Of a stretch of 64,000 bases of DNA, positions 7,979 to 16,866 are shown one piece after another. Where the stretch lies: the NCBI RefSeq assembly GCF_001562275.1, contig NZ_CP014304.1, positions 4,526,001-4,590,000 of the forward strand, read 5' to 3'. Made by a program: the position numbers and the translations under genes. Within the stretch, counting starts at the first letter, position 1; each line of letters starts with the position of its first letter. The DNA comes from Hymenobacter sp. PAMC 26628 (GTDB lineage: Bacteria; Bacteroidota; Bacteroidia; Cytophagales; Hymenobacteraceae). The notes beneath the pieces were generated by a model. The model did not search any database, was not told the DNA's origin, and saw nothing but the letters and a program-made list of their open reading frames with translations.

Positions 7979-8893
7979 CTATTTCAGGTTTTTGGCCACC
8001 ACGAACATCCGGTCGCCGAAGCGGCCGGTGAGCTTGTTGAGGTAGTAGGTGGGGTACTGGCCGGCCAGTTTGCTCACCTTTTCCATCAGGTTGCCGCCCA
8101 GGCGGATGTGCTTGGGCGGCTTCACCGGGTTCAGCAAATCGACCACTTCGAACCCATTCTTCTCCAACATCTTGCGGATGGTGTTGGGCGTGAACTCGAA
8201 TAAGTGGTAGGGCGGGATGTCCATCTTGCGCTCCTTGCCCAGGGCCCCGTAGGCGGCAAAGCCCAGGCGCACCGAGGGCAGGTTCAGCACCGAGGGCAGG
8301 GCCAGCACCAGCAGCCCGCCGGGGCCCAAAATGCGGTGGAACTTGGCCAGCGTGGCCGAGGGCGAGCGCAGGTGCTCCAGCACGTCGCCCATGTAAGCCA
8401 GGTCGAACTGGTCGGCGTGGAAATCCTCGGTGGTTTCAATGTTGCCGGTCACTACGGGCAGGTGCAGCTCGCGGCGGGCAAATTCGGCCGCGTGCTCGGA
8501 TATTTCGAGGCCGTGGGTGGTCCAGCCCAGGGCTTGCAGGCTTTTGAGGGTGTAGCCCGGGCCGCAGCCCACCTCCAGGTACCGGAATTGCCGGTCCGGG
8601 TAGTGGGCCAGCACGTAGTCGGTAAACTTGTCGGGGCGCAGTTGGTTTAAGGCTTCGTTCTTCTGCCCGTCCTCGATGAACTTGACTTCCTGTTGCGTCC
8701 GGTCGTAGTTGGGCCGGTCGGTGAAGTATTCTTTGCCGTAGAGCCGCTCTAGCTGGGCCGGCGTGGGCTGCGGGTCGAGGAACATCAGCTCGCAACGGCG
8801 GCAACGGGTGCCTTGCAGCTTTTGGCCCTCAAATTCGTAATAGAAAGGCAGCTTTTTGAAATCGGAGCTGCCGCACAAGTCGCAGGTACGCAT
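7979..8893 (-). CDS. Class I SAM methyltransferase with N-terminal zinc ribbon
   Basis: 304 residues. CDLCGSSDF and CRRCELMFLDPQP form an N-terminal four-Cys zinc-ribbon-like module. The Rossmann methyltransferase core has motif I YLEVGCGPGYTLKSL and the acidic post-I strand GLEIS, then DLAYMGDVLEHL. This architecture occurs in sugar C-methyltransferase-like and lipopolysaccharide/O-antigen methyltransferases of Bacteroidota. Substrate unknown. Transcribed convergently to the esterase; divergent from YpdA across 117 bases. Confidence 0.85.
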   Translation of the reverse strand: MRTCDLCGSSDFKKLPFYYEFEGQKLQGTRCRRCELMFLDPQPTPAQLERLYGKEYFTDRPNYDRTQQEVKFIEDGQKNEALNQLRPDKFTDYVLAHYPDRQFRYLEVGCGPGYTLKSLQALGWTTHGLEISEHAAEFARRELHLPVVTGNIETTEDFHADQFDLAYMGDVLEHLRSPSATLAKFHRILGPGGLLVLALPSVLNLPSVRLGFAAYGALGKERKMDIPPYHLFEFTPNTIRKMLEKNGFEVVDLLNPVKPPKHIRLGGNLMEKVSKLAGQYPTYYLNKLTGRFGDRMFVVAKNLK

Positions 8894-9010
8894 GGCAAGG
8901 ACGCGGATTTACTGATTGGCGCCGCTGCCCAACGAACGCTGGTACAACAACGCGGGGACGCGCCCCACAAAGGTCGCCCTACTTTACGCAATTAGCTTAG
9001 TTCCTTCCTT

Positions 9011-9979
9011 ATGCTCGATGTTCTTGTAATTGGGGCCGGCCCCGTGGGCCTGGCCTGCGCCCTCGAAGTCCAGCGCCGCGGCCTGCAAGTGGCCGTGGTG
9101 GACAAGGGGGCCCTGGTGAATTCCATCGTGGGCTACCCCTACAACATGGAGTTCTTCTCCACGCCCGAGCTGCTCGAAATCGGCGGCTACCCCTTCCCCA
9201 CCTTCCACTACAAGCCCCTGCGCGAAGACGCCTTGGACTACTACCAGCGCGTGGCCCGCGCCGAAAACCTGGTCTTACGCTTGCACGAGCGGGTGCTGAG
9301 CCTGACTGGCGAGCAGGGCAACTTCTTGGTAACAACCGACAAAGGCGACATCCCAGCCCGCAACGTGGTGGTGGCCACCGGCTTCTACGACCTGCCCAAC
9401 CCGCTGAACGTGCCGGGCGAAAACCTTCCCCACGTGAGCCACTACTACCGCGAGCCCTACCTACACGTAGCGCAGCGCGTGGTGGTCATCGGGGCCAAAA
9501 ACTCGTCGGCCAAAGCCGCCTTGCAGCTCACCCGCGCCGGAGCCCAGGTCACGCTCCTCGTGCGGGGCCCCGAGGTGAGTGATTCGGTGAAGTACTGGAT
9601 TCGGCCCGACCTGGTGAACCGCATCAAGGAAGGCAAAATCACCGCCCATTTCAACACTACTATCGCGGCTATTCGGCCCGACGCGGTGGAAATCGTCACC
9701 CCCGAGGGCCCCCAGGAAGTGCCCACCGATTTCGTATACGCCCTTACCGGCTACCACCCCGACGAGGCCCTACTCGGCCGCCTCGGCATCGAGCCCGACC
9801 CCGCCGACGAGGCCCGTGCTCCCCTCTTCGACCCCGCCACCCACGAAACCACCAACCCCGGCGTGTTCGTGGCCGGCACCATGTGCGGCGGCCGCGCCAC
9901 CAGCCGCTGGTTCATCGAAAACGGCCGTCACCACGCCCAACTCATCGCCGCGCACCTCGCGTCCGGCGTGCCCGCCTAG
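9011..9979 (+). CDS. ypdA: YpdA-family (bacillithiol) disulfide reductase
   Basis: 322 residues with GAGPVGLACALE (FAD fold) at the N-terminus and GAKNSSAKAAL (NADPH fold) in the middle; VFVAGTMCGGRATSRWFIENGRHHA closes the FAD site in 9827-9931. Lacks the CxxC of thioredoxin reductases, as expected for YpdA, which reduces bacillithiol disulfide in Firmicutes and is widespread in Bacteroidota. Cytosolic NADPH-dependent flavoenzyme for thiol redox balance. Single gene followed by a terminator. Bacillithiol as the substrate in this organism is inferred from the family. Confidence 0.9.
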   Translation: MLDVLVIGAGPVGLACALEVQRRGLQVAVVDKGALVNSIVGYPYNMEFFSTPELLEIGGYPFPTFHYKPLREDALDYYQRVARAENLVLRLHERVLSLTGEQGNFLVTTDKGDIPARNVVVATGFYDLPNPLNVPGENLPHVSHYYREPYLHVAQRVVVIGAKNSSAKAALQLTRAGAQVTLLVRGPEVSDSVKYWIRPDLVNRIKEGKITAHFNTTIAAIRPDAVEIVTPEGPQEVPTDFVYALTGYHPDEALLGRLGIEPDPADEARAPLFDPATHETTNPGVFVAGTMCGGRATSRWFIENGRHHAQLIAAHLASGVPA

Positions 9980-10005
9980 GGCCCCCAACGGTTCGGTTTC
10001 AACGC

Positions 10006-10046
10006 AAAAAAGCCTCCTTCCCCAGCCGTGGGAAAGGAGGCTTTTG
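10006..10046. terminator. Bidirectional terminator between ypdA and the GDSL gene
   Basis: AAAAGCCTCCTTCCCC paired with GGGAAAGGAGGCTTTT; T-rich on both strands, so it can serve both convergent genes. Confidence 0.85.
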
Positions 10047-10069
10047 CTTGGGGCCCCGGGGGCCCTGGC

Positions 10070-11413
10070 TTACTGTGGGAAAACCACGCCGCGGTACTCG
10101 TTGATGTTTACCGTCGGAATGGATGCGCCGTAAAAGTTGTTGATGTTGCGAATGAACTCATTGGCCACCAAGGCGTAGCCGCGCGGCGTGGGGTGCACCC
10201 CGTCGAGGCCAAACAGGTTGCCACTGACGAAAACAGCTGAGTTTGATACGGCATTAAACGCCACGCCTTGCTGCGCCACGGTCGTGAAAAACGTATTCAT
10301 GTCGGCCAGCGCCAATTTATTTTGGCGGGCAGTTTTGGCGATAATTGTGTTAAGTTGGGCCGTGCGGGCCGCCACGCTGGCTACTTCATTGGCATCAAGG
10401 ACGTAGCTATTGGGTACCGGATTGGTCGGCGTTGAGCCAGCGCCAGCAGCCACCACTCCTTGGGAAGTCAGAACCAGCAAGTCAGCGCTAGTGGCCAGCC
10501 GCACCGGCGTCGCGGCATCGCTGGTTTGAATGAACACCCCCGGCGAAGCGGGATTTGCCGCTTTGAATGCGGCAGCTACGGCGGTTACTGTTACGGTGTT
10601 GAAATACGGCAGGCCCGTTACACTCGGAATGTTGGCCACCAGGCCTTTTACCGTACCGTTCTTCGAGAGTGTGCTCAAGATAGCCCGGTAACCCATGCCG
10701 AACCGGGTGGTGTCGGTGAGGCCGCCGAACGGGTTGGTGGGATCTACTACGCCGCCGCCGGTGGCGTAGGTCAGCACATCGTTGCTACCCAGCCAGCACG
10801 AAAAGAAGGTCGGCGTTTTCTGGCTGATGTAGGTTAAGTAGTCCTTGGTAGGCTTTTCGGCGGGCGTCAACAGGCGTTCGTAGTATTGGTCGAGGAGGCC
10901 GTAGGGGGCCCGCCCCTGCGTGAGGGCCGAGACGCTGCTCAGCACTGACATGCCGGGAACGCCGAGGTTGTCGGGCTGAGGGCCCGTGTACGGAGCCAGT
11001 TGGTATTTGCCGCTGATCAGCTGAACGCCGGTAAGAGCAAGCTTCTCCCCCAAAAAACCGTTGGCCTGCGAGGGCGTCACGGGCAGGAGGGCCCCGTTCA
11101 CTACTTGCAGCTTGACGTGGCCCTCGCCGTCCTCTTGGGCCGGCGCAAACGAGGGTTGCACAAAGCTGGCCGGCCCCTTGCCCGTCTTACCAAATTGCTG
11201 GGCCAGAATGGCTGGGTACGACGTGGCCTGGGCCTCATTGTAGAGGCTCCCGTCGGAATAGCCCGACGTGAGCGAGTTGCCCACGGATACGTAGCTGGTA
11301 AAATCGGCTGTGCCGGCGGATACCGCGGGCGCGTCGATGCTGGGCTGGCAGCCGCCCAGCGCCAAACCCAGCAGGCCCAAGGCCGGCGCAGAACACTTAA
11401 CTATCCGGTTCAT
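10070..11413 (-). CDS. SGNH/GDSL-family lipoprotein hydrolase
   Basis: 447 residues. Lipobox LALGGC near residue 22 marks an outer-membrane lipoprotein. Block I is GNSLTSGYSDG (the GDSL-type nucleophile Ser), and DGVHPTPRGYALVANEFI near the C-terminus is block V with the catalytic Asp and His. In Bacteroidota this family is commonly encoded next to a FadL-type porin, as here (34 bases apart, same strand, porin first). Together they suggest hydrolysis of a lipid-like ester at the surface and uptake of the released acyl chain; the pairing is family knowledge, the substrate is inference. Confidence 0.88.
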   Translation of the reverse strand: MNRIVKCSAPALGLLGLALGGCQPSIDAPAVSAGTADFTSYVSVGNSLTSGYSDGSLYNEAQATSYPAILAQQFGKTGKGPASFVQPSFAPAQEDGEGHVKLQVVNGALLPVTPSQANGFLGEKLALTGVQLISGKYQLAPYTGPQPDNLGVPGMSVLSSVSALTQGRAPYGLLDQYYERLLTPAEKPTKDYLTYISQKTPTFFSCWLGSNDVLTYATGGGVVDPTNPFGGLTDTTRFGMGYRAILSTLSKNGTVKGLVANIPSVTGLPYFNTVTVTAVAAAFKAANPASPGVFIQTSDAATPVRLATSADLLVLTSQGVVAAGAGSTPTNPVPNSYVLDANEVASVAARTAQLNTIIAKTARQNKLALADMNTFFTTVAQQGVAFNAVSNSAVFVSGNLFGLDGVHPTPRGYALVANEFIRNINNFYGASIPTVNINEYRGVVFPQ

Positions 11414-11446
11414 AAATACTTATGCTTATAGCGAGGAGGAGAAGCG

Positions 11447-12754
11447 TTAGAACGAGTAGCGCATCCCGATGCCGGGAATGAAGATGTCGGTGCGGTAGGT
11501 GCCGGACACGCGGTCGGTGGTGCCGTTGTTCAGCAGGTCGGCCTGCGACTGGCTGCGCTTGGCGAAGCGCTCGAACTGAAACGAGGCGTCGATGCCCAGG
11601 TGCGGGTTGGGCTGGTAGGTGAGGCCCGCGGTGGCGATGTAGCGGTCAGCGTCGGGGGTTTCGGGCGTCACGTAGCCGTCCTTCACCGCTGCGAAGTCGT
11701 AGGCCGAGCCCAAGCGCAGAATCAGCTGGTCGGTGGCTTTGTACTGGCCGCCCAAGCGGAAGGCCAGCGCGTCCTGGTAGTAGCGCTTCGAGGTGCTGGT
11801 GCTGCTGCCGCCCACCAGGCCAGTGTTGGCGGCGGTGGCGGTGCCAGCGTTGCCGTTGTTGCCCGAGAAGTTAAAGTCGAGGGTGCGGTAAGCGCTCCAG
11901 AACACCAGCGAGGCGTCGAGGCCAATGGTAAGCTTTTCGGTGGGCATGATGCCGATGCCCACCGATGCGGTAGCCGGCAGCGGCAGCGTAGCGTCGAAAT
12001 TAGTAGCCGTGAAACCGCGGTTGATGGTAGCGGCCGAAGCCCCGGTGGGCAGGCCGGAGTAGCTCACGCTGCCGCCCTTCACCTGGGCGTCTATTTTCGA
12101 GCGGTAGCTAATGCCCAGGCTCAACTTATCGCTGGGCTTGAAGTACAGGCCGGCATTGATGCCCACCTGGAACTTGGTGGTGCCGTCGAGGGTGATGTGG
12201 CCGGGGCCCGTGGGCAGCGGAAGGTCTTTCTGCAAATTCACCGAGCCGTAGGCCAGCATGGTCACGCCCACGCCCACGCTGAACTGGGGCGAAAACGCGT
12301 AGGAGAACGTAGGCTGCACGTACACCGATTGCAAGTTAATCTCCGTCAGGCTGTAACGGCCTTCCCAGTTGTCGGCGTAGCGCAGCTGGCTACCGTAGGG
12401 CGTGTACACGCCCACCCCAAATTTGTACTTGCCTTCCTTGCCAAATGCGGCGTAGAGGTTAAAAGGCGTCACCAGCAGGTGCTGCAAATCGCGCTGCGCG
12501 CCCCCATTTTCGCTCGTGTAGGCCCCACGGGCCAGGGCAAAGTTGGCGCCCACCTGCACGCCGTTGGCGCGCACCATGGCCAGGGCCCCGGGGTTGTAGA
12601 ACATGGCTGCCTGGTCGAGCGAGAGGCCTACGCCCACGCCGCCCATGCCAATGTTCTGCTGCCCGCCGAGGTTTACCTGGAAGCCACTGGCCGCAGCTGT
12701 AGTAGCGCCGCCCAACAGGGCTCCGCCTGCAAGGAGTAAATTTTTTAGCATCAT
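11447..12754 (-). CDS. FadL/OmpP1-family outer-membrane transporter
   Basis: About 435 residues from the ATG at 12754, preferred over an upstream in-frame start at 12817 because it gives a clean signal peptide (MMLKNLLLAGGALLGGATTA). The mature N-terminus ASGFQVNLGGQQNIGMGG plus YNPGALA is the FadL hatch and NPG motif. Repeated amphipathic beta strands and a C-terminal aromatic residue (RYSF) fit a 14-strand barrel. It carries long-chain fatty acids or hydrophobic compounds across the outer membrane. First gene of a pair with the GDSL lipoprotein; divergent from an acyl-CoA dehydrogenase, and an operator-like site lies between. Confidence 0.92.
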   Translation of the reverse strand: MMLKNLLLAGGALLGGATTAAASGFQVNLGGQQNIGMGGVGVGLSLDQAAMFYNPGALAMVRANGVQVGANFALARGAYTSENGGAQRDLQHLLVTPFNLYAAFGKEGKYKFGVGVYTPYGSQLRYADNWEGRYSLTEINLQSVYVQPTFSYAFSPQFSVGVGVTMLAYGSVNLQKDLPLPTGPGHITLDGTTKFQVGINAGLYFKPSDKLSLGISYRSKIDAQVKGGSVSYSGLPTGASAATINRGFTATNFDATLPLPATASVGIGIMPTEKLTIGLDASLVFWSAYRTLDFNFSGNNGNAGTATAANTGLVGGSSTSTSKRYYQDALAFRLGGQYKATDQLILRLGSAYDFAAVKDGYVTPETPDADRYIATAGLTYQPNPHLGIDASFQFERFAKRSQSQADLLNNGTTDRVSGTYRTDIFIPGIGMRYSF

Positions 12755-12831
12755 AAAAGAAGAAACAGGTAGATAGGTATTGAGTCCGGGCCTTAAATGT
12801 AGTGGCAAAAAGCGCAATCGATTTCCAAAAT

Positions 12832-12849
12832 TACTCGGCGTGCCTACTA
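12832..12849. promoter_or_regulatory. Degenerate copy of the 38.3-kb operator
   Basis: TACTCGGCGTGCCTACTA agrees at 15 of 18 positions with the perfect palindrome TAGTCGGCATGCCGACTA at 38286-38303. It lies in the divergent region between the FadL and acyl-CoA dehydrogenase genes, where a fatty-acid regulator would bind. Confidence 0.5.
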
Positions 12850-12956
12850 CATTCCTCGTATTTTGTATCTTAGTACCGCCAAAAGGCGTCTTGATGCGTA
12901 TTTTTGGGCTTCTCCTATCCGTTCATTTTTACTTCAGGCTCCGGCCTCCCATTGTT

Positions 12957-14117
12957 ATGCTACCCGACGTAATTTCCTCCATTTACCAACTTAGCGAAGA
13001 ACAATTGGCCGTGCGCGACGCAGCCCGCGACTTTGCCCAGTCTGAGCTGTGGGCCGGCGTGATTGAGCGCGACGAGCACCAGAAATTTCCGGCCGAACAA
13101 GTCAAGAAAATGGGCGAGCTCGGCTTCATGGGCATGATGGTGAGCCCCGAGTACGGCGGCAGCGGTCTTGATACCGTCAGCTACGTGCTGGCGATAGAGG
13201 AAATCTCGAAGGTTGATGCCTCGTGCTCGGTTATTATGAGCGTGAACAACTCGCTCGTGTGCTGGGGCCTGGAGCAATATGGCACCGAAGAGCAGAAGCA
13301 GAAATACCTGCCGCGCCTGTGCTCGGGCGAAATCATCGGCGCCTTCGCTTTGAGCGAGCCCGAGGCCGGCTCCGACGCCACCAGCCAGCGCACCACCGCC
13401 GAGGACATGGGCGACCACTACCTGCTGAACGGCACCAAGAACTGGATTACCAACGGCACCACGGCCTCCGTGTACCTCGTCATTGCCCAAACCAACCCCG
13501 AGCTGAAGTCCCGCGGCATCAACGTGCTGATTGTGGACAAGGACACGCCCGGCTTCATCCAGGGCCCCAAAGAAAATAAGCTCGGCATTCGGGGCTCCGA
13601 CACGTGCTCACTGATGTTTACCGACGTGGTGGTGACCAAGGAAAACCGCATCGGGGCCGACGGCTTCGGCTTCAAGTTTGCCATGCAGGTGCTGGCCGGG
13701 GGCCGCATCGGCATCGCGGCGCAGGCGCTGGGCATCGCCTCGGGGGCCCTGGAGCTGAGCCTGAAGTACGCCAAGGAGCGCAAAGCCTTCGGTGTGCCAA
13801 TTGCTCAGCACCAAGCAATCCAATTTAAGCTGGCCGACATGGCCACTAACGTCGACGCCGCACGCCTGTTGTGCCTGCAAGCTGCCGCCGACAAGGACCG
13901 CCACGCCGATTATGCTAAATCCGGGGCCATGGCCAAGCTCTTCGCGTCAAAAACGGCGATGGACGCGGCGGTAGAAGCAGTGCAAATTCACGGCGGGTAC
14001 GGCTTTGTGAAGGAATACCACGTTGAACGCTTCATGCGCGACGCCAAAATCACCCAGATTTATGAGGGAACTTCTGAGATTCAGAAAATTGTAATCTCGC
14101 GGGAAATCCTCAAATAG
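12957..14117 (+). CDS. Acyl-CoA dehydrogenase (short/medium chain)
   Basis: 386 residues from ATG 12957; the frame is open upstream but the added residues are not conserved-looking. FAD-dependent first step of beta-oxidation. Signatures: ALSEPEAGSDA (ACADS_1), QHQAIQFKLADMA, and QIYEGTSEIQKIVI with the catalytic-base Glu. HGGYGFVKEYHVERFMRDAK contributes to the FAD/CoA site. Closest in feel to butyryl-CoA dehydrogenases. Divergent from the FadL porin, so import and oxidation of acyl chains can be coordinated. Closed by a terminator. Confidence 0.94.
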   Translation: MLPDVISSIYQLSEEQLAVRDAARDFAQSELWAGVIERDEHQKFPAEQVKKMGELGFMGMMVSPEYGGSGLDTVSYVLAIEEISKVDASCSVIMSVNNSLVCWGLEQYGTEEQKQKYLPRLCSGEIIGAFALSEPEAGSDATSQRTTAEDMGDHYLLNGTKNWITNGTTASVYLVIAQTNPELKSRGINVLIVDKDTPGFIQGPKENKLGIRGSDTCSLMFTDVVVTKENRIGADGFGFKFAMQVLAGGRIGIAAQALGIASGALELSLKYAKERKAFGVPIAQHQAIQFKLADMATNVDAARLLCLQAAADKDRHADYAKSGAMAKLFASKTAMDAAVEAVQIHGGYGFVKEYHVERFMRDAKITQIYEGTSEIQKIVISREILK

Positions 14118-14150
14118 AGCGAATTGCCACATTTTCAGATTATTTGTACA

Positions 14151-14180
14151 AAACCCAGCTAAAAAAAGGCTGGGTTTTTA
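14151..14180 (+). terminator. Terminator of the acyl-CoA dehydrogenase gene
   Basis: AAACCCAGC/GCTGGGTTT stem with an A-rich loop and T5 tail. Confidence 0.85.
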
Positions 14181-14283
14181 GTTTTTCTCGCTGTTTATCT
14201 GTTGTATTGTACTCGGATTGTATCATTTACTAGAATTTACATTAGAACTACACTTACTAACCGCCCCACAAGGATATTTTAAG

Positions 14284-15210
14284 ATGGAAGATTACAATAA
14301 AGTCATTGAATCGTTAGGTGTCCGCTACATCAAGTCCAAGAATTTGGTGCTGCAGCAGCCCTTTACCGTGCGCAATTCTTATGATGTTGGCAACACCCTT
14401 ATCCTGTTGCACAAAGGCCGCATTTCCTTCGGCGAAGACTCGCACGTAGTTGAAGAAGGCGAAATGCTATTTGTGCCCGGCGGCCGGGCTACCCGCGTAG
14501 GCTACGGCAACGAGCCGGGCGGCCGCGTGATTACCAACGACGACCTGATTACTAATAAAGACAAGTTTTTCTCCTCCAACGACCACATCGACCTCATCGG
14601 CGACGCCGAGCAGAGTCACAGCTTCGTGAGCTTCGACGCCAAGGTGTTCGACTCGGTGAACTTCTTTGCGTCGCTCGACGTGCCGGCGTTCCTGATCAAC
14701 AAGAATGAGAAGATGGCCAACCTCATTAAGCAGGTGGTCGAAGAAAGCATCCAGGACCTGCCGGGCCGCGAGCGGCTCATCAGCATCTACACCGAGAACC
14801 TGGTGGTGGAAGTGGTGCGCTACGTGCTGCAAAACAACATGTTTGTGGAGCAGCTGGCCACCAACAGCACGTACTTCAAAGACCCGCGCCTGATTGACTT
14901 GTTCAACTACATCAAGGAGCACCTCGGTGGCGACTTGTCGAACAAGGTTCTCAGCGGCGTGGCCAACGTGAGCGAGGACTACGTGGGCCAGTACTTCAAA
15001 ATGCTGACCAATATCAACCCGCAGGATTACATCGAGTACCAGCGCATGGAGCGCGCGGTGTTCCTGTTGCGCACCACCAAGAAGAGCATCCGCGAAATTG
15101 GCAAAGACGTGGGCTACAAAGACACCGCCTACTTCTGCCGCCGCTTCAAGATGATGTTCGGCATCCCGGCCGGCAAGATGCGTCGCCGCGAGTCGGCAAT
15201 GAACATCTAG
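14284..15210 (+). CDS. AraC-family transcriptional regulator
   Basis: 308 residues from ATG 14284, since the preceding in-frame stretch (from 14218) is AT-rich and unlike the rest. The N-terminal half is a cupin-like sensor (VRNSYDVGNTLILLHKGRISFGE). The C-terminal ~100 residues are a double helix-turn-helix: LSGVANVSEDYVGQYFKMLT and then IREIGKDVGYKDTAYFCRRF. Members are common in Cytophagales; the ligand and targets are unknown. Unlinked to an obvious operon; the long AT-rich leader (14181-14283) presumably holds its promoter. Confidence 0.88.
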   Translation: MEDYNKVIESLGVRYIKSKNLVLQQPFTVRNSYDVGNTLILLHKGRISFGEDSHVVEEGEMLFVPGGRATRVGYGNEPGGRVITNDDLITNKDKFFSSNDHIDLIGDAEQSHSFVSFDAKVFDSVNFFASLDVPAFLINKNEKMANLIKQVVEESIQDLPGRERLISIYTENLVVEVVRYVLQNNMFVEQLATNSTYFKDPRLIDLFNYIKEHLGGDLSNKVLSGVANVSEDYVGQYFKMLTNINPQDYIEYQRMERAVFLLRTTKKSIREIGKDVGYKDTAYFCRRFKMMFGIPAGKMRRRESAMNI

Positions 15211-15247
15211 CAACGTCCGGCAATCGGTTGCTGCAAGTCAGCTAAAT

Positions 15248-15294
15248 AGCAGGGACCCTATGGCCAGAAGCGCCGTGGGGTCCTTGCTGTTTTT
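15248..15294 (+). terminator. Terminator of the AraC-family gene
   Basis: AGCAGGGACCC paired imperfectly with GGGTCCTTGCT across a 17-base loop, then five T. Confidence 0.65.
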
Positions 15295-15332
15295 AGGGCC
15301 AGTAGCCAACACAATGGACTTTGCGGCGCCGA

Positions 15333-16094
15333 CTACGCCACTACCGCGGCCCCGCGCACCGCAGCCACTGCAGCGGCCAGAAACGTTGGTTCCTCAGCAA
15401 TGCGGTTACCCACCACCGCTACATCAGCCCCAGCAGTCAGAGCGGCGGTGATTTTCTCGGCAGTGTTGAGGCCTCCGCCCACGATAAGGGGCGTGGCCAC
15501 TGTGGCGCGCACGGCGGCAATCATGGCCCCCGATACGGGGTGTAGGGCCCCGCTGCCAGCATCAAGGTAGGTGAGGCGCAGGCCCAGCTGCTCACCCGCT
15601 AGGGCTGTAGTAGCGGCGATGCCAGGCTTGTCGTGCGGTAGCGGGGCGGTGCCACTCATGTAGGAAGCCGTGGTGGGCCGCCCGCTGTCGACCAGCAGAT
15701 AGCCGGTGGGCAACAGCTCTAGCCCACTGGCGCGCAGGCGCGGGGCGGCCACCACGTGCTGCCCAATGAGAAACTCGGGGTTGCGCCCCGAGATGAGGGA
15801 GAGCAGCAGCAGGCCGTCCGCGGGGCCCTCCAGGTGCAGGCTGTGGCTGGGAAAAAGCAGCACCGGCACTTGACTATGGGCCTTTAGCAACGCCAAAAGG
15901 GCAGCTTGGTGCGCACTTAGCACCAAGCTGCCCCCCACAAAAAAGTAATCAACAGGGTCTACCGCTACGCGCGCCAGGAGGTCGTGCAGGCTGGCCTCGG
16001 TAAAATCATCGGGGTCCAGTAATACTGCCAGCGCTTTACGGCCGTGCTGCTGGTGGGCAATAAACGAATCAAGCAGGGTGCTGGCGGGGCGCAT
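15333..16094 (-). CDS. Geranylgeranylglyceryl/heptaprenylglyceryl phosphate synthase (PcrB-like)
   Basis: 253 residues from ATG 16094. TIM-barrel prenyltransferase: LLDPDDFT near the N-terminus, VGGSLVL, YLDAGSG and the phosphate-binding VGGGLNTAEKI. The enzyme joins glycerol-1-phosphate to a polyprenyl diphosphate. It is best known from archaeal lipid synthesis, but Bacteroidota have a group of homologues whose products are less clear. The start lies inside the 3' end of the upstream gene (26-base overlap), so translation is probably coupled. Third gene of a minus-strand run beginning at 17235. Confidence 0.87.
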   Translation of the reverse strand: MRPASTLLDSFIAHQQHGRKALAVLLDPDDFTEASLHDLLARVAVDPVDYFFVGGSLVLSAHQAALLALLKAHSQVPVLLFPSHSLHLEGPADGLLLLSLISGRNPEFLIGQHVVAAPRLRASGLELLPTGYLLVDSGRPTTASYMSGTAPLPHDKPGIAATTALAGEQLGLRLTYLDAGSGALHPVSGAMIAAVRATVATPLIVGGGLNTAEKITAALTAGADVAVVGNRIAEEPTFLAAAVAAVRGAAVVA

Positions 16095-16836
16095 CCGGGG
16101 TGCTGGGCTGGGCGGGGGAAAACGGCCCCGCGGCCCCCGCACCAGCGGCAGCCGCGTCGGCGCGGGCCGCAAGGTCGGGATTTTTGGGCGCTTGCGCATC
16201 CTCCACGGCCGATTTCACGGCCTTGTGACCCACCAGGGCTGCTACGCCTACCGCTGCGGCTTGCGAAATCAAGCCCCGGGCCACGTCCGACTGCCACGCG
16301 GCCTTCGCCAACGCGCCCAGCGTGCCGGCGGCTTCCGATTTCAACCACGATTCTTTAGCTGGTTTTGCAGGGGCAGCTTTTTTAGGAGCAGGGGCTGGCC
16401 GGGAAGCTACGGCTTTGGAAGCCAGTGCGGCCGGCTGGGGCTCGAACGGATCGGGCTCGTGGGCTACGGGCTGGGCAGCACGTCCCGCTGGGGCCGCGTC
16501 AAAGCTCATTACCTCCTGAAACACTGCTGCCGACGCCGCCGCCGATTTGGGTGTATTAGGGTCCGGGGGCCCCTTTTTGCCTTTTTTGTCTTTGGATGGG
16601 GCTACGGGGCCGCTCTCGTTTGCAAAGCGGCGGGGCTTGGGCTTGCTGCTGAACAATTTAGTAATCAGCCACACGCTGCCAGCCAGGCCGGCGCCGGCCA
16701 AAGCTACCTTGCCCACTTGCACGGTTTTCTCCTTTATCTGCTCGACGTCGCCGCGCAGGGCGCGCTCATACTCAAGCTTTTTTTGTTCCAAAAACTCTTT
16801 TTCGCTGTCGAAAAGCGGGTTGTGCAGGTCACTCAT
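16069..16836 (-). CDS. Membrane-anchored Ala/Pro/Lys-rich hypothetical protein
   Basis: 255 residues. A charged helical N-terminus with coiled-coil character (EKEFLEQKKLEYERALRGDVEQIKEK) precedes one membrane helix (GKVALAGAGLAGSVWLITKLF) and a long low-complexity Ala/Pro/Lys linker. The C-terminus has a second Ala-rich hydrophobic helix (residues ~195-215). The layout resembles envelope-stress helper proteins found beside holin-like genes; the next gene upstream is holin-like. No enzymatic motif. Function unknown; its operon position suggests the cell envelope. Confidence 0.7.
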   Translation of the reverse strand: MSDLHNPLFDSEKEFLEQKKLEYERALRGDVEQIKEKTVQVGKVALAGAGLAGSVWLITKLFSSKPKPRRFANESGPVAPSKDKKGKKGPPDPNTPKSAAASAAVFQEVMSFDAAPAGRAAQPVAHEPDPFEPQPAALASKAVASRPAPAPKKAAPAKPAKESWLKSEAAGTLGALAKAAWQSDVARGLISQAAAVGVAALVGHKAVKSAVEDAQAPKNPDLAARADAAAAGAGAAGPFSPAQPSTPDAPRQHPA

Positions 16837-16866
16837 GGCAAAAGAATGGAAAAGAGGCGGCGGGTG